IMG/VR virus record: IMGVR_UViG_3300027971_002207
Span: 1 to 21,134 of that record
DNA length: 21,134 nt
Direction: 5' to 3' (one strand)
Source: a virus
Each line of letters begins with the position of its first letter. Position 1 is the first letter of the stretch. The notes below the pieces were generated by a model, which was not told where the DNA came from, made no database searches, and saw nothing but the letters and a program-made list of their open reading frames with translations. This document shows, piece after piece, positions 14,642-20,504 of the stretch. Both the position numbers and the translations under genes were made by a program.

Positions 14642-15109
14642 TTATTGATTGTTAAAATTGTTATTTTTTAAATAAATAAAATCGCCTAAATCCTTTAGTC
14701 GGTTATATTTTCTTTTTGCATCTATTGTTTCTTCAATTGGCGCAATTGGGTAGTAATAGTCTTTATATTTATAAAATAAATCATTGCCATGAATATTAGT
14801 ATTATATGATATAAGGATATTTAAAAACATTCCATCTTTTTTAAATTTAAAGTTATATCGATTATCATCATACATACCAAGGTTTGTATTATAATTAAAT
14901 GGTTCTAGTAATTGCAAATATTCTTCTTGTTCTAATGAAGGGAAAGATATAATAATATCTAAATCATCCGGCGTCCTGGGAATCTTTAATCCATGTAATT
15001 CTAATGCCATTGAACCTCCAATTCGGCAATTATTTCCTGTAGTAGCCAATTGATTTAGTTTAGTTATGATTGGCTCAAATGTGTCTAAGTGTTTATTTAA
15101 TAATTTCAT
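14642..15109 (-). CDS. Nucleotidyltransferase-fold protein (AbiEii/MNT-like)
   Basis: A 155-aa protein with the compact polymerase-beta-type nucleotidyltransferase signature. GGSMALELHG spans 31-40, followed by R45-TPDDLDIII, where Asp49 and Asp51 fit the metal-binding D-x-D pair. A later strand (MFLNILISYN) could hold a third position but shows no clear Asp. The helix ETIDAKRKYNRLKDLGDFIYL near the end matches the K-x-x-R-x-KDLxDI helix of AbiEii/DUF1814-like proteins, many of which are toxins of toxin-antitoxin or abortive-infection systems. No antitoxin-like partner is evident, and the protein is shorter than AbiEii. It lies one base from the 173-aa unknown gene and four from groES. It could nucleotidylate a host protein or tRNA; the target is unknown. 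Confidence 0.7.
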   Translation of the reverse strand: MKLLNKHLDTFEPIITKLNQLATTGNNCRIGGSMALELHGLKIPRTPDDLDIIISFPSLEQEEYLQLLEPFNYNTNLGMYDDNRYNFKFKKDGMFLNILISYNTNIHGNDLFYKYKDYYYPIAPIEETIDAKRKYNRLKDLGDFIYLKNNNFNNQ

Positions 15110-15110
15110 T

Positions 15111-15632
15111 TTATTTAATTTTAGCTATATATAGTCCTGATTTACCCATAAATTTACTAGTATCCCAATAGTATCCAATACTATTTAATAAAGATTCATT
15201 ACCATGTAATATAGAGGCATAAATACTTAATTTCTTTTTAGATTCAATATCATTCTTACCAGAAGGTATTATAGTAACTACATCTGGATTATTTTGCTTA
15301 ATCCATTCTAAGGTTGATTTAACTACTATTCCTAGTATATTGGCCAATGTATTATAATCCGTTTTATATTTTTGGATTGTAGAATCTTCAATATCAAATC
15401 CAATATTATAATATGTATTAGGATTGAATTTATTATATAGAATGGATCCTCGCTGAAACATTATTTTGCTGACATGACTAAATCGCTCTACTTTTACTCC
15501 AACATCTAAATCTTTAACTTTAAATCTAACATCTTGATCTAATTTTAAAGTAATGGGTGTCGAATTTTCAAAATCAATAGACTCTGCTAATTGATTATAG
15601 AGAGTGTTATATTTTATTTTATTAATACTCAT
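15111..15632 (-). CDS. Hypothetical 173-aa phage protein
   Basis: A 173-aa soluble protein that I do not recognise. The first half is beta-rich (TPITLKLDQDVRFKVKDLDVGVKVERFSHVSKIMFQRGSILY), followed by YYNIGFDIEDS. The second half has a helix (LANILGIVVKSTLEWIKQ) leading into NNPDVVTIIPSGK, then a charged helix and a YASILHGNESLLNSIGYYW segment. The order helix - D-V-V-x-x-x-P-S - Y-x-x-I - x-x-G-Y is seen in small phage proteins of uncertain, possibly acetyltransferase-like, fold; I would not assign an activity. It lies between the probable ADP-ribosyltransferase (15-base gap) and the nucleotidyltransferase-like gene (1-base gap), so it belongs to what looks like a host-takeover gene group. 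Confidence 0.65.
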   Translation of the reverse strand: MSINKIKYNTLYNQLAESIDFENSTPITLKLDQDVRFKVKDLDVGVKVERFSHVSKIMFQRGSILYNKFNPNTYYNIGFDIEDSTIQKYKTDYNTLANILGIVVKSTLEWIKQNNPDVVTIIPSGKNDIESKKKLSIYASILHGNESLLNSIGYYWDTSKFMGKSGLYIAKIK

Positions 15633-15647
15633 AACTTATTTGTTTAT

Positions 15648-16373
15648 TTATTTACTTAAATTTAATTTAGATTGTAACTCGTAAAATTTAGGAGCCGTCT
15701 TTTTTATATTTTTAATCTTACTAAATATATCATTAGGGTTTGCTATGAATATATTACTAGGAGTAAATTTATTATCTACTAATATAAATTCTTCTTCATC
15801 AAATTCAGATACAGCTCTCGTGAATTCGGTATTAAATAATAAGTTTGGATTGATTAAATCTATTTCTGATATAATAGGAAATGTGTTAGTACTAATTAAT
15901 TTATTAATATCTTTAGAATTTACCTTACTAAAAAGTTCAGCTTGTTGATATGAATTACTAAAACTAAGATACCCGGTAGATCCTTTTGATTGTATAGTTA
16001 TGTCTGGTGATTCAATAATATATACATTAAAGTTATAAAATTTAATATCACTTTCAAGTAATATGTCTATATCAATAGTTGTACCTCTATATGCTGACGA
16101 ATATCTAGACATAGTTGGATCTAAAATATTTGGAAATTTTGATTTGAGCTGTAATAGTTTATTTAATACATCAACATCAATAGTCTTTTCAACATTATCT
16201 GAAAAATATTTATTTAATGCTTTTAAAAAAATCTTCTCATCATTTGAATTTGGTTCTTTCTTTGAAATAAGTGATTTGATATGCTGTTTATTAACTATAC
16301 TTTTATCATTAGGATCGCTAAACAAATAAGTACCATACTCAAATTCTTTTAATAAATCAATTAATTTAATCAT
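15648..16373 (-). CDS. Probable mono-ADP-ribosyltransferase (R-S-E type), T4 Alt/Mod-like role
   Basis: A 241-aa protein carrying the three spaced motifs of R-S-E ADP-ribosyltransferases, which move ADP-ribose from NAD to arginine or other residues. They are Arg96 in SAYRGTTI, the Ser-x-Ser element YLSFSNS (Ser137, Ser139) followed by a helix with AELFS, and E193-E-E195-FIL as the ARTT-loop E-x-E with Glu195 as candidate catalytic Glu. The separation (41 and 56 residues) fits the fold. The N-terminus MIKLIDLLKEFEYG is a short amphipathic stretch with L-K-E, reminiscent of both the leader found on other proteins here and the start of T4 Alt, which is packaged and injected. T4 Alt and Mod enzymes modify host RNA polymerase. 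Overall similarity is low and the call rests on motif order. Confidence 0.65.
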   Translation of the reverse strand: MIKLIDLLKEFEYGTYLFSDPNDKSIVNKQHIKSLISKKEPNSNDEKIFLKALNKYFSDNVEKTIDVDVLNKLLQLKSKFPNILDPTMSRYSSAYRGTTIDIDILLESDIKFYNFNVYIIESPDITIQSKGSTGYLSFSNSYQQAELFSKVNSKDINKLISTNTFPIISEIDLINPNLLFNTEFTRAVSEFDEEEFILVDNKFTPSNIFIANPNDIFSKIKNIKKTAPKFYELQSKLNLSK

Positions 16374-16402
16374 AATTATATTTTATTATAAATATTATTT
16401 TA

Positions 16403-16425
16403 TATTCATAACTTATACATTTAAT
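16403..16425 (-). repeat. 23-bp direct repeat, distal copy
   Basis: Covers the last codons and stop of the 78-aa gene and a following vestigial ATG that opens only M-N-I-K-stop. It is base-identical to 16643-16665 and exactly 240 bases from it. At the other copy the same ATG is the real start of the 78-aa gene. Confidence 0.95.
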
Positions 16426-16649
16426 AGTTCATTTTTTAATTGAAGGCAATATTCATAATCTTCAATACTAGTTGCCTCTTGTAATTCTTGACCTAACCAT
16501 TCTTTTTTAGTAAGAGGGGCGCCTAATCTAATAAATAAATCAGCAATATAGTTATCTAACACCGCATTTGAAGTTATTTTCATCTCATATACACTCTTCC
16601 AATAGTTAAACACGAATTTATTATATTTTTCTTCTAAAGAAGTATTCAT
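16413..16649 (-). CDS. Small 78-aa protein flanked by direct repeats
   Basis: A 78-aa helical protein without a firm family. The last third, LQEATSIEDYEYCLQLKNELLN, resembles a UVR motif (the short helical hairpin of UvrB/UvrC, ExA-x-x-x-x-x-YExAxxLKxEL), which mediates protein contacts; this is a weak likeness. The N-terminal part is rich in aromatic residues (YNKFVFNYWKSVYEM). The gene is bracketed by two identical 23-bp repeats that include the stop region of queE and its own start at one end and its own stop at the other. This suggests that the gene was inserted, or can be lost, by recombination between them. It begins 3 bases after the queE stop. Confidence 0.65.
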   Translation of the reverse strand: MNTSLEEKYNKFVFNYWKSVYEMKITSNAVLDNYIADLFIRLGAPLTKKEWLGQELQEATSIEDYEYCLQLKNELLNV

Positions 16650-16665
16650 AACTTATACATTTAAT
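16643..16665 (-). repeat. 23-bp direct repeat, proximal copy
   Basis: Spans the final codons of queE, its stop, the ATAAGTT initiation region and the first codons of the 78-aa gene. It is identical to 16403-16425. Recombination between the copies would delete the 78-aa gene exactly, leaving queE intact with the same final L-N-V and stop. Confidence 0.95.
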
Positions 16666-17483
16666 GTTTTGTCCCATGCCGAAATGTGCATTCTAGATAA
16701 TCCTCTTACTTTATATTTCTTGGCCATTTCCATAATGAAATTGGTTCTTTCATGAAACTGAGTTTGTGAATCCATTCCTGGCATTACAACTACATTCTTA
16801 AGAGGTATGCTAAATGGTATGATAAAATCACTGAATATTTCTTGGATATCTTCTTCATTACTTATTACAAATTTAAATTGATAATTATTATGTGACATTA
16901 TTCGTTTAATTGCTTCTGGATTAATACGTTGTTTCTCAGTCATACCTGAGTTAGATAGCTTTGGTGAGCAATTGATTTGATCTAGTATTTTAAACAAATC
17001 ATCTTCAATTACTATTGTACCATTAGTTTCTATTTCATAATAAGGAGATCTAAGATCATCTATATGTTTTGATAACCAAGCATTAGTAAAAGTAACAATA
17101 GCTTCTTGATGTGATTTAATTGTAGGTTCACCACCTGTCCAAATAACATGAATAGTACCACTTAAAATATCATCATATATTTCTTGTTCTTTCCATTGAT
17201 TGATTAGATATTGAAAGTCTTGCTCAACACCTCTCCATAACCATTGTGAAGTAGAATCACAGGTCCAAGTAGCTTTACCTTCTAATTCTAAATCACCTTT
17301 AAAGATCTCTCCATCATCTAGTAATTTTTCTTTTAGGATTTTATTTGCAAATGCCCTCGACATTCCGCAGGTTAAATTGCAATTTGCTAATCTTACAAAG
17401 TATGATGGAATACCAGTTGATATTCCTTCTCCTTGTACGCTCATAAAGTCTGATGAAATTAGCAGCTTATTTATTTTATTCAT
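16653..17483 (-). CDS. queE: 7-carboxy-7-deazaguanine synthase (radical SAM QueE) with cluster-loop insertion
   Basis: QueE turns 6-carboxy-tetrahydropterin into 7-carboxy-7-deazaguanine using S-adenosylmethionine and a 4Fe-4S cluster. The 276-aa protein shows SVQGEGISTGIPSYFVRL at the start, the GGEP SAM-binding motif at 117-120, IETNGT at 151-156 and SPKLS at 173-177. The cluster motif is unusual: Cys35-x3-Cys39 is followed by 35 inserted residues before Cys75, in the CDSTSQW context that normally follows two residues after the second Cys. All three ligands are therefore kept, with a long loop between the second and third. I recall a similar insertion in QueE of marine T4-like phages. It lies 5 bases after the 119-aa gene and precedes the 78-aa gene. 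Confidence 0.92.
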   Translation of the reverse strand: MNKINKLLISSDFMSVQGEGISTGIPSYFVRLANCNLTCGMSRAFANKILKEKLLDDGEIFKGDLELEGKATWTCDSTSQWLWRGVEQDFQYLINQWKEQEIYDDILSGTIHVIWTGGEPTIKSHQEAIVTFTNAWLSKHIDDLRSPYYEIETNGTIVIEDDLFKILDQINCSPKLSNSGMTEKQRINPEAIKRIMSHNNYQFKFVISNEEDIQEIFSDFIIPFSIPLKNVVVMPGMDSQTQFHERTNFIMEMAKKYKVRGLSRMHISAWDKTLNV

Positions 17484-17488
17484 ATTCT

Positions 17489-17848
17489 TTAATCTTCAGG
17501 GCCGTTATTAATGTCATCAATTACATCTTGAACTGTTACTATATGTTTTTCTTGGACTCCTGATATTCCGGGAATGTTTGGAGTTACTTTATAAACTGAA
17601 TTAAGGGTATATAATAAATCATATCCTTCACATTCTTCTTGTCTTTCAACTGTCGATGTATGAAACCATCTATCTGGTCCATCATGAACAAATAATGCTT
17701 GATATTTTATAGATGATTCTAAATTAATGGTAGCTCCTTTAATCTTATATCCTGGATTATATCCGTTAGGATGTTCACCATCAAATTTTAAATCCTCCAT
17801 CTTTTCTAAATCGAAAGATGTCAAGGCATATTTATGAAACTTTATCAT
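17489..17848 (-). CDS. Hypothetical 119-aa protein between queD and queE
   Basis: A 119-aa acidic soluble protein with no family that I recognise. It is mostly beta-strand in character: INLESSIKYQALFVHDGPDRWFHTSTVERQ, then YDLLYTLNSVYKVTPNI, ending in KHIVTVQDVIDDINNGPED. The G-x-x-x-P-G-Y-K-I stretch near residues 28-38 and the H-D-G-P-D-R-W-F-H sequence look conserved-type but are not diagnostic. Its start overlaps the end of the 57-aa gene by 17 bases, and it precedes queE by 5 bases. It is therefore cotranscribed with queD and queE and could belong to the deazaguanine pathway by position; no residue pattern supports an enzymatic step. Confidence 0.65.
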   Translation of the reverse strand: MIKFHKYALTSFDLEKMEDLKFDGEHPNGYNPGYKIKGATINLESSIKYQALFVHDGPDRWFHTSTVERQEECEGYDLLYTLNSVYKVTPNIPGISGVQEKHIVTVQDVIDDINNGPED

Positions 17849-18005
17849 GCTTTTTAGTTTTAGTTACGAATTTTAATTCAGGTTCTTTAACTGTCTTAGC
17901 AGTTGCTTTAGGAACATATTTCCAATTCTGGAAAATCATCTTCTCAGCTACTACGTCTGATACTCTTCTCACTTCAAAAGTGTTTCTGTTTTGTATTGTT
18001 TTCAT
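17832..18005 (-). CDS. Small basic 57-aa protein, hypothetical
   Basis: A 57-aa frame filling the gap between queD and the 119-aa gene, from the ATG at 18005 to a TAA at 17832, overlapping the next gene by 17 bases. It begins MKTIQNRNTFEVRRVSDVVA and continues with an aromatic centre (QNWKYVPKATA) and a lysine-rich tail (KFVTKTKKHDK). The pattern R-R-V-x-D-x-x-A-x-x-x-x-x-x-x-x-WKYxPK recalls short phage proteins of unknown role. The strongly basic nature would suit nucleic-acid binding. Support comes from tight packing, a start 15 bases downstream of queD, and sensible composition; the function is unknown. Confidence 0.7.
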   Translation of the reverse strand: MKTIQNRNTFEVRRVSDVVAEKMIFQNWKYVPKATAKTVKEPELKFVTKTKKHDKVS

Positions 18006-18020
18006 AATTATTCTGTTGTT

Positions 18021-18542
18021 TTAACAAGCTTCTTCTCTAATACTATCTATTGCTTTTGATATTGGTGTTAATGTATTATCTTCATAATAGCACGAACTAT
18101 TTTTGTTATTCTCAAAGCATTCTACTTTAACAACTTTAACTCTACCACCTTCGGTTTTTGAAAATGTATCATTAAACTTATCAAATACTAATTTAGCTGA
18201 ACTTTCTGCACCGATTCTATCTAAGAATACAGGCTTTGCTAAACCCATTTGACCCATTTGTTCAAATATATCATAGAACGGATCATCTTTTTCAATTAAC
18301 ATAGTATGATCAAACATATCATTCATCCAATCTTTTAATCCATTACGGCTGAATATGCCATAATCAACTATCCAATTCATTTCATCTAATTGTTCTTCTT
18401 CTACTCCGTCTTTTGATTCAAACCATACCTTAAATTCTAAGGCATAACCATGTAATAATTGACAATGAGAATGTTTAGCTTTCCATTGTCTAATCGCAAC
18501 ACTATAATTGTCAAAGCGCTTTGTTGATTGATATTTTCTCAT
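18021..18542 (-). CDS. queD: QueD/6-pyruvoyl-tetrahydropterin synthase-like enzyme, HGY variant
   Basis: QueD makes 6-carboxy-tetrahydropterin from dihydroneopterin triphosphate, between FolE and QueE in deazaguanine synthesis. The 173-aa protein keeps Cys27-x3-His31-Gly, Asp78-His79 (MFDHT) and Glu141 (VVKVECFENNKNSSCY), the catalytic parts of the fold. It differs from standard enzymes: the HGH zinc motif reads HGY (Tyr33), and the first zinc-ligand region is RQWKAKHSHC, with His24 and His26 near the Cys, instead of F-x-A-x-H. I recall the same R-Q-W-x-A-x-x-x-H-C-x-x-x-HGY form in other T4-like phages, so it is a clade feature, not decay. It is the first gene after the terminator and candidate promoter at 18560-18591. 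Confidence 0.82.
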   Translation of the reverse strand: MRKYQSTKRFDNYSVAIRQWKAKHSHCQLLHGYALEFKVWFESKDGVEEEQLDEMNWIVDYGIFSRNGLKDWMNDMFDHTMLIEKDDPFYDIFEQMGQMGLAKPVFLDRIGAESSAKLVFDKFNDTFSKTEGGRVKVVKVECFENNKNSSCYYEDNTLTPISKAIDSIREEAC

Positions 18543-18559
18543 ATATTTTTATTTTTTAT

Positions 18560-18591
18560 TAATATAATATCTTTATTTCATATTTCCTAAT
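18560..18591 (-). promoter_or_regulatory. Candidate promoter for the queD-queE run
   Basis: ATTAGG (18591-18586), ATGAA four bases later, and ATTATATTA (18568-18560), with 17 bases between the outer boxes. This is the same arrangement as before dpdA. It lies just after the terminator at 18612-18645 and 17 bases before the queD start, and was found by comparing the two post-terminator regions. Confidence 0.45.
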
Positions 18592-18611
18592 CTTATCTAA
18601 AATAAGAGTAA

Positions 18612-18645
18612 AAGAGCCTGCAGTTGGTATATTTTGCAGGCTCTT
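18612..18645 (-). terminator. Intrinsic terminator between the leader-protein gene and queD
   Basis: An 11-base perfect inverted repeat (arms 18612-18622 and 18635-18645, 12-base loop) followed on the minus strand by a T-rich stretch TTTTACTCTTATTTT. It lies 25 bases after the stop of the 250-aa gene. The other strand lacks a T-tract directly after the stem, so it acts on minus-strand transcripts. Confidence 0.8.
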
Positions 18646-18669
18646 ATTAATATGTATGTTGTAAATGGA

Positions 18670-19422
18670 TTAACGTTCCATTTCTCTATTACTACGTGCT
18701 ATATTATCAAGTCTATCTTGTTCTTTATTTGGACGTCTATAAGGCGATACATAATTTGGATGACCCGTGGTATGTTTATCTAATAAACCACCGGTTGAAA
18801 CAAACTCTTCTGCTGGCATAATTTTCCATCCCGAATTTAATGCATGACTTCCGTATTTTGTTCCGCGATTTTTAAATGCCATTTCTGCTTCTTGCTTCGA
18901 AGGATACATACTTATAGCATAATTCTTGTCTTTCATCACCCAATAACCAGCTAATTTAGGGTCTAATGGACCATTTTCTTTTAAAGACATTTTACGTTTT
19001 TCTTGCATAGCTGGTGCATTAAAGTTATTTATGGCAACTGCTAATTTTTTGAATTTTTCACCTATAAGGTTGAAATTCATTTTATATATTATACGAGATA
19101 ATTCTCGTAAAGCAATATCAATGCCTTTCCATTTAGCTTGCTGTTCCGGATTTAAATTTGCAAGACCTGACAACTCATACGTGTCAACTTGTGATTCTTC
19201 CATTGTTTCAAATATAGACTCATCATTAGTTTTTACTGCATTTTCTAATGCTTTTATATCTTCTATTGTTTCATCAACCATATAAGGTTCATATAACTTA
19301 AGTTTACCGGCTAAAGTATATATTGTCTTTAGTTTTTTATAATCGATAGTATTAATTTCATTTTCTTTTAATACTTCTTTGATGCTCTCTTTTATAAGAG
19401 ATTTTAATTGTGATATTTTCAT
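18670..19422 (-). CDS. Leader-tagged hypothetical protein, 250 aa
   Basis: A 250-aa protein beginning MKISQLKSLIKESIKEVLKE and then Asn, the shared leader in a more divergent form (SIKEVLKE against EIKKVLKE), with synonymous and non-synonymous differences at base level from the three identical copies. The middle (about 25-150) is helical. A second L-K-E-N site lies near residue 148 (MSLKENGPLD), before a compact C-terminal segment: LAGYWVMKDKNYAISMYPSKQEAEMAFKNRG. This looks like a small beta-alpha module, followed by a basic tail (RRPNKEQDRLDNIARSNREMER). No enzyme signature was seen. It is the last gene before a strong terminator. I infer a virion-packaged protein that may be cut at one or both L-K-E sites; the activity is unknown. 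Confidence 0.75.
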   Translation of the reverse strand: MKISQLKSLIKESIKEVLKENEINTIDYKKLKTIYTLAGKLKLYEPYMVDETIEDIKALENAVKTNDESIFETMEESQVDTYELSGLANLNPEQQAKWKGIDIALRELSRIIYKMNFNLIGEKFKKLAVAINNFNAPAMQEKRKMSLKENGPLDPKLAGYWVMKDKNYAISMYPSKQEAEMAFKNRGTKYGSHALNSGWKIMPAEEFVSTGGLLDKHTTGHPNYVSPYRRPNKEQDRLDNIARSNREMER

Positions 19423-19451
19423 GTTGTTATCGTTTATTTTATATATATATA

Positions 19452-20474
19452 TTATGCTTTATCTTTTCTTCCTGAAACTTTTGATCCTAATTGTGAACCT
19501 GCTACAAACATATGATCTCCTTTAAATGTTGATATTGCATCAGATAATCTGTGGTCTGGAGTACATTTTAAAGAATTATATACAGAACTAGCTTCTTCTA
19601 AATATAGCTTCCTGCTTTTTATTATAATCATACCCCACCATGAAGCGCCTTTAATTTTTGCTTCTAATAATCTGTCAATTTCATTACAAAATTTAACTAC
19701 TAAATTATGTATTGCTTTATCTCCATTAGTAGTATTTAATAAAGATGTTATTTTTGCGCTAAGATTCTTTATAATAGGCATTTTTGAAGTTTTACTTAAC
19801 TCAAGTAAATCTTTTATTTGAGCTTCCATTTCAGGGGTTTCTAACTCATTTAAAATAGCATTTATACTTTCTCTAGTTTTAGATTTGTTTAATTTAGCGG
19901 ATGTAAATAATTGAGCTAAATTTAAAAACGAATTTAAATGTTCTGATGTTAAATCGTCTAAAGTCCCGAAGTCAAATGTTGTTTCTGTATAATCTTTTAA
20001 AGATACTGTTTGAGATCCAACTTCCACATCAGGCGTTAATCCTTTTGCCCCTACTACCAAACCTTTAAATACTATAGCAAACCATAATTCTGTTTCATGC
20101 CCGTTTTTGATTTTAATCGTACGCTTTAAAATATCATATAATTCGCCTTCAATACCTGATATTGAATATTCTCCAGATTTTAAAGGTTTATTGGTTTTAG
20201 AAGTAATTAATCCTTCTAAATCATTTGACATATCACTTAATATAATTTCGTTATATAAAGCATCTAATCCAAATATACTTTGATTTTCTGATAAATATCT
20301 TTGTCTAATATATGCATCAAATGCTTGGGACGAGCTAAATATCTCTTCTGAAATTGTATCTTGAACAGGCTCTTCTGGTTCAGTCACTCTTTCTTTCTTT
20401 GCATCACGAATCATACCAGAAATATCTTCTTTAGTAAGTGTAATGCGGTCTAATATGTTAGTTAATGATTTCAT
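19452..20474 (-). CDS. Hypothetical 340-aa protein with a possible PD-(D/E)XK-like core
   Basis: A 340-aa protein of uncertain role. The stretch E127-x-E-LWFAIVFKGLVVGAKGLTPDVEVGSQTVSLKDY (to about 162) has a Glu-bearing helix, then P148-D149-V-E151 on a strand and S-L-K160 on the next. This is the order of a restriction-endonuclease-like core and resembles phage proteins with G-E-x-L-x-A-x-x-x-x-G-x-x-x-x-G-D-x-x-x-x-G-x-x-x-E-x-K. The usual E-x-K is here S-L-K, so activity is doubtful. The rest is helical (NLAQLFTSAKLNKSKTRESINAIL; WWGMIIIKSRKLYLEE). The N-terminus (MKSLTNILDRITLTKEDISG) is short and amphipathic but not the shared leader. It lies about 30 bases after the dUTPase gene. It could be a nuclease, a scaffold or a virion protein. 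Confidence 0.6.
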   Translation of the reverse strand: MKSLTNILDRITLTKEDISGMIRDAKKERVTEPEEPVQDTISEEIFSSSQAFDAYIRQRYLSENQSIFGLDALYNEIILSDMSNDLEGLITSKTNKPLKSGEYSISGIEGELYDILKRTIKIKNGHETELWFAIVFKGLVVGAKGLTPDVEVGSQTVSLKDYTETTFDFGTLDDLTSEHLNSFLNLAQLFTSAKLNKSKTRESINAILNELETPEMEAQIKDLLELSKTSKMPIIKNLSAKITSLLNTTNGDKAIHNLVVKFCNEIDRLLEAKIKGASWWGMIIIKSRKLYLEEASSVYNSLKCTPDHRLSDAISTFKGDHMFVAGSQLGSKVSGRKDKA

Positions 20475-20504
20475 ATCTTATATAATATATATATCTAGTT
20501 AATT

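Noticed and set aside
16386-16393. TATAAATA, identical to the T4 late promoter box, on the plus strand
   Set aside because: It points away from all genes in an AT-rich gap and has no counterpart before minus-strand genes; chance is the simplest explanation.
18006-18020. Riboswitch (preQ1 type) controlling the deazaguanine genes
   Set aside because: The leader regions before queD, queE and dpdA are short and AT-rich and, apart from the terminators of the preceding units, show no stem with the C-rich loop and A-rich tail expected of a preQ1 aptamer.
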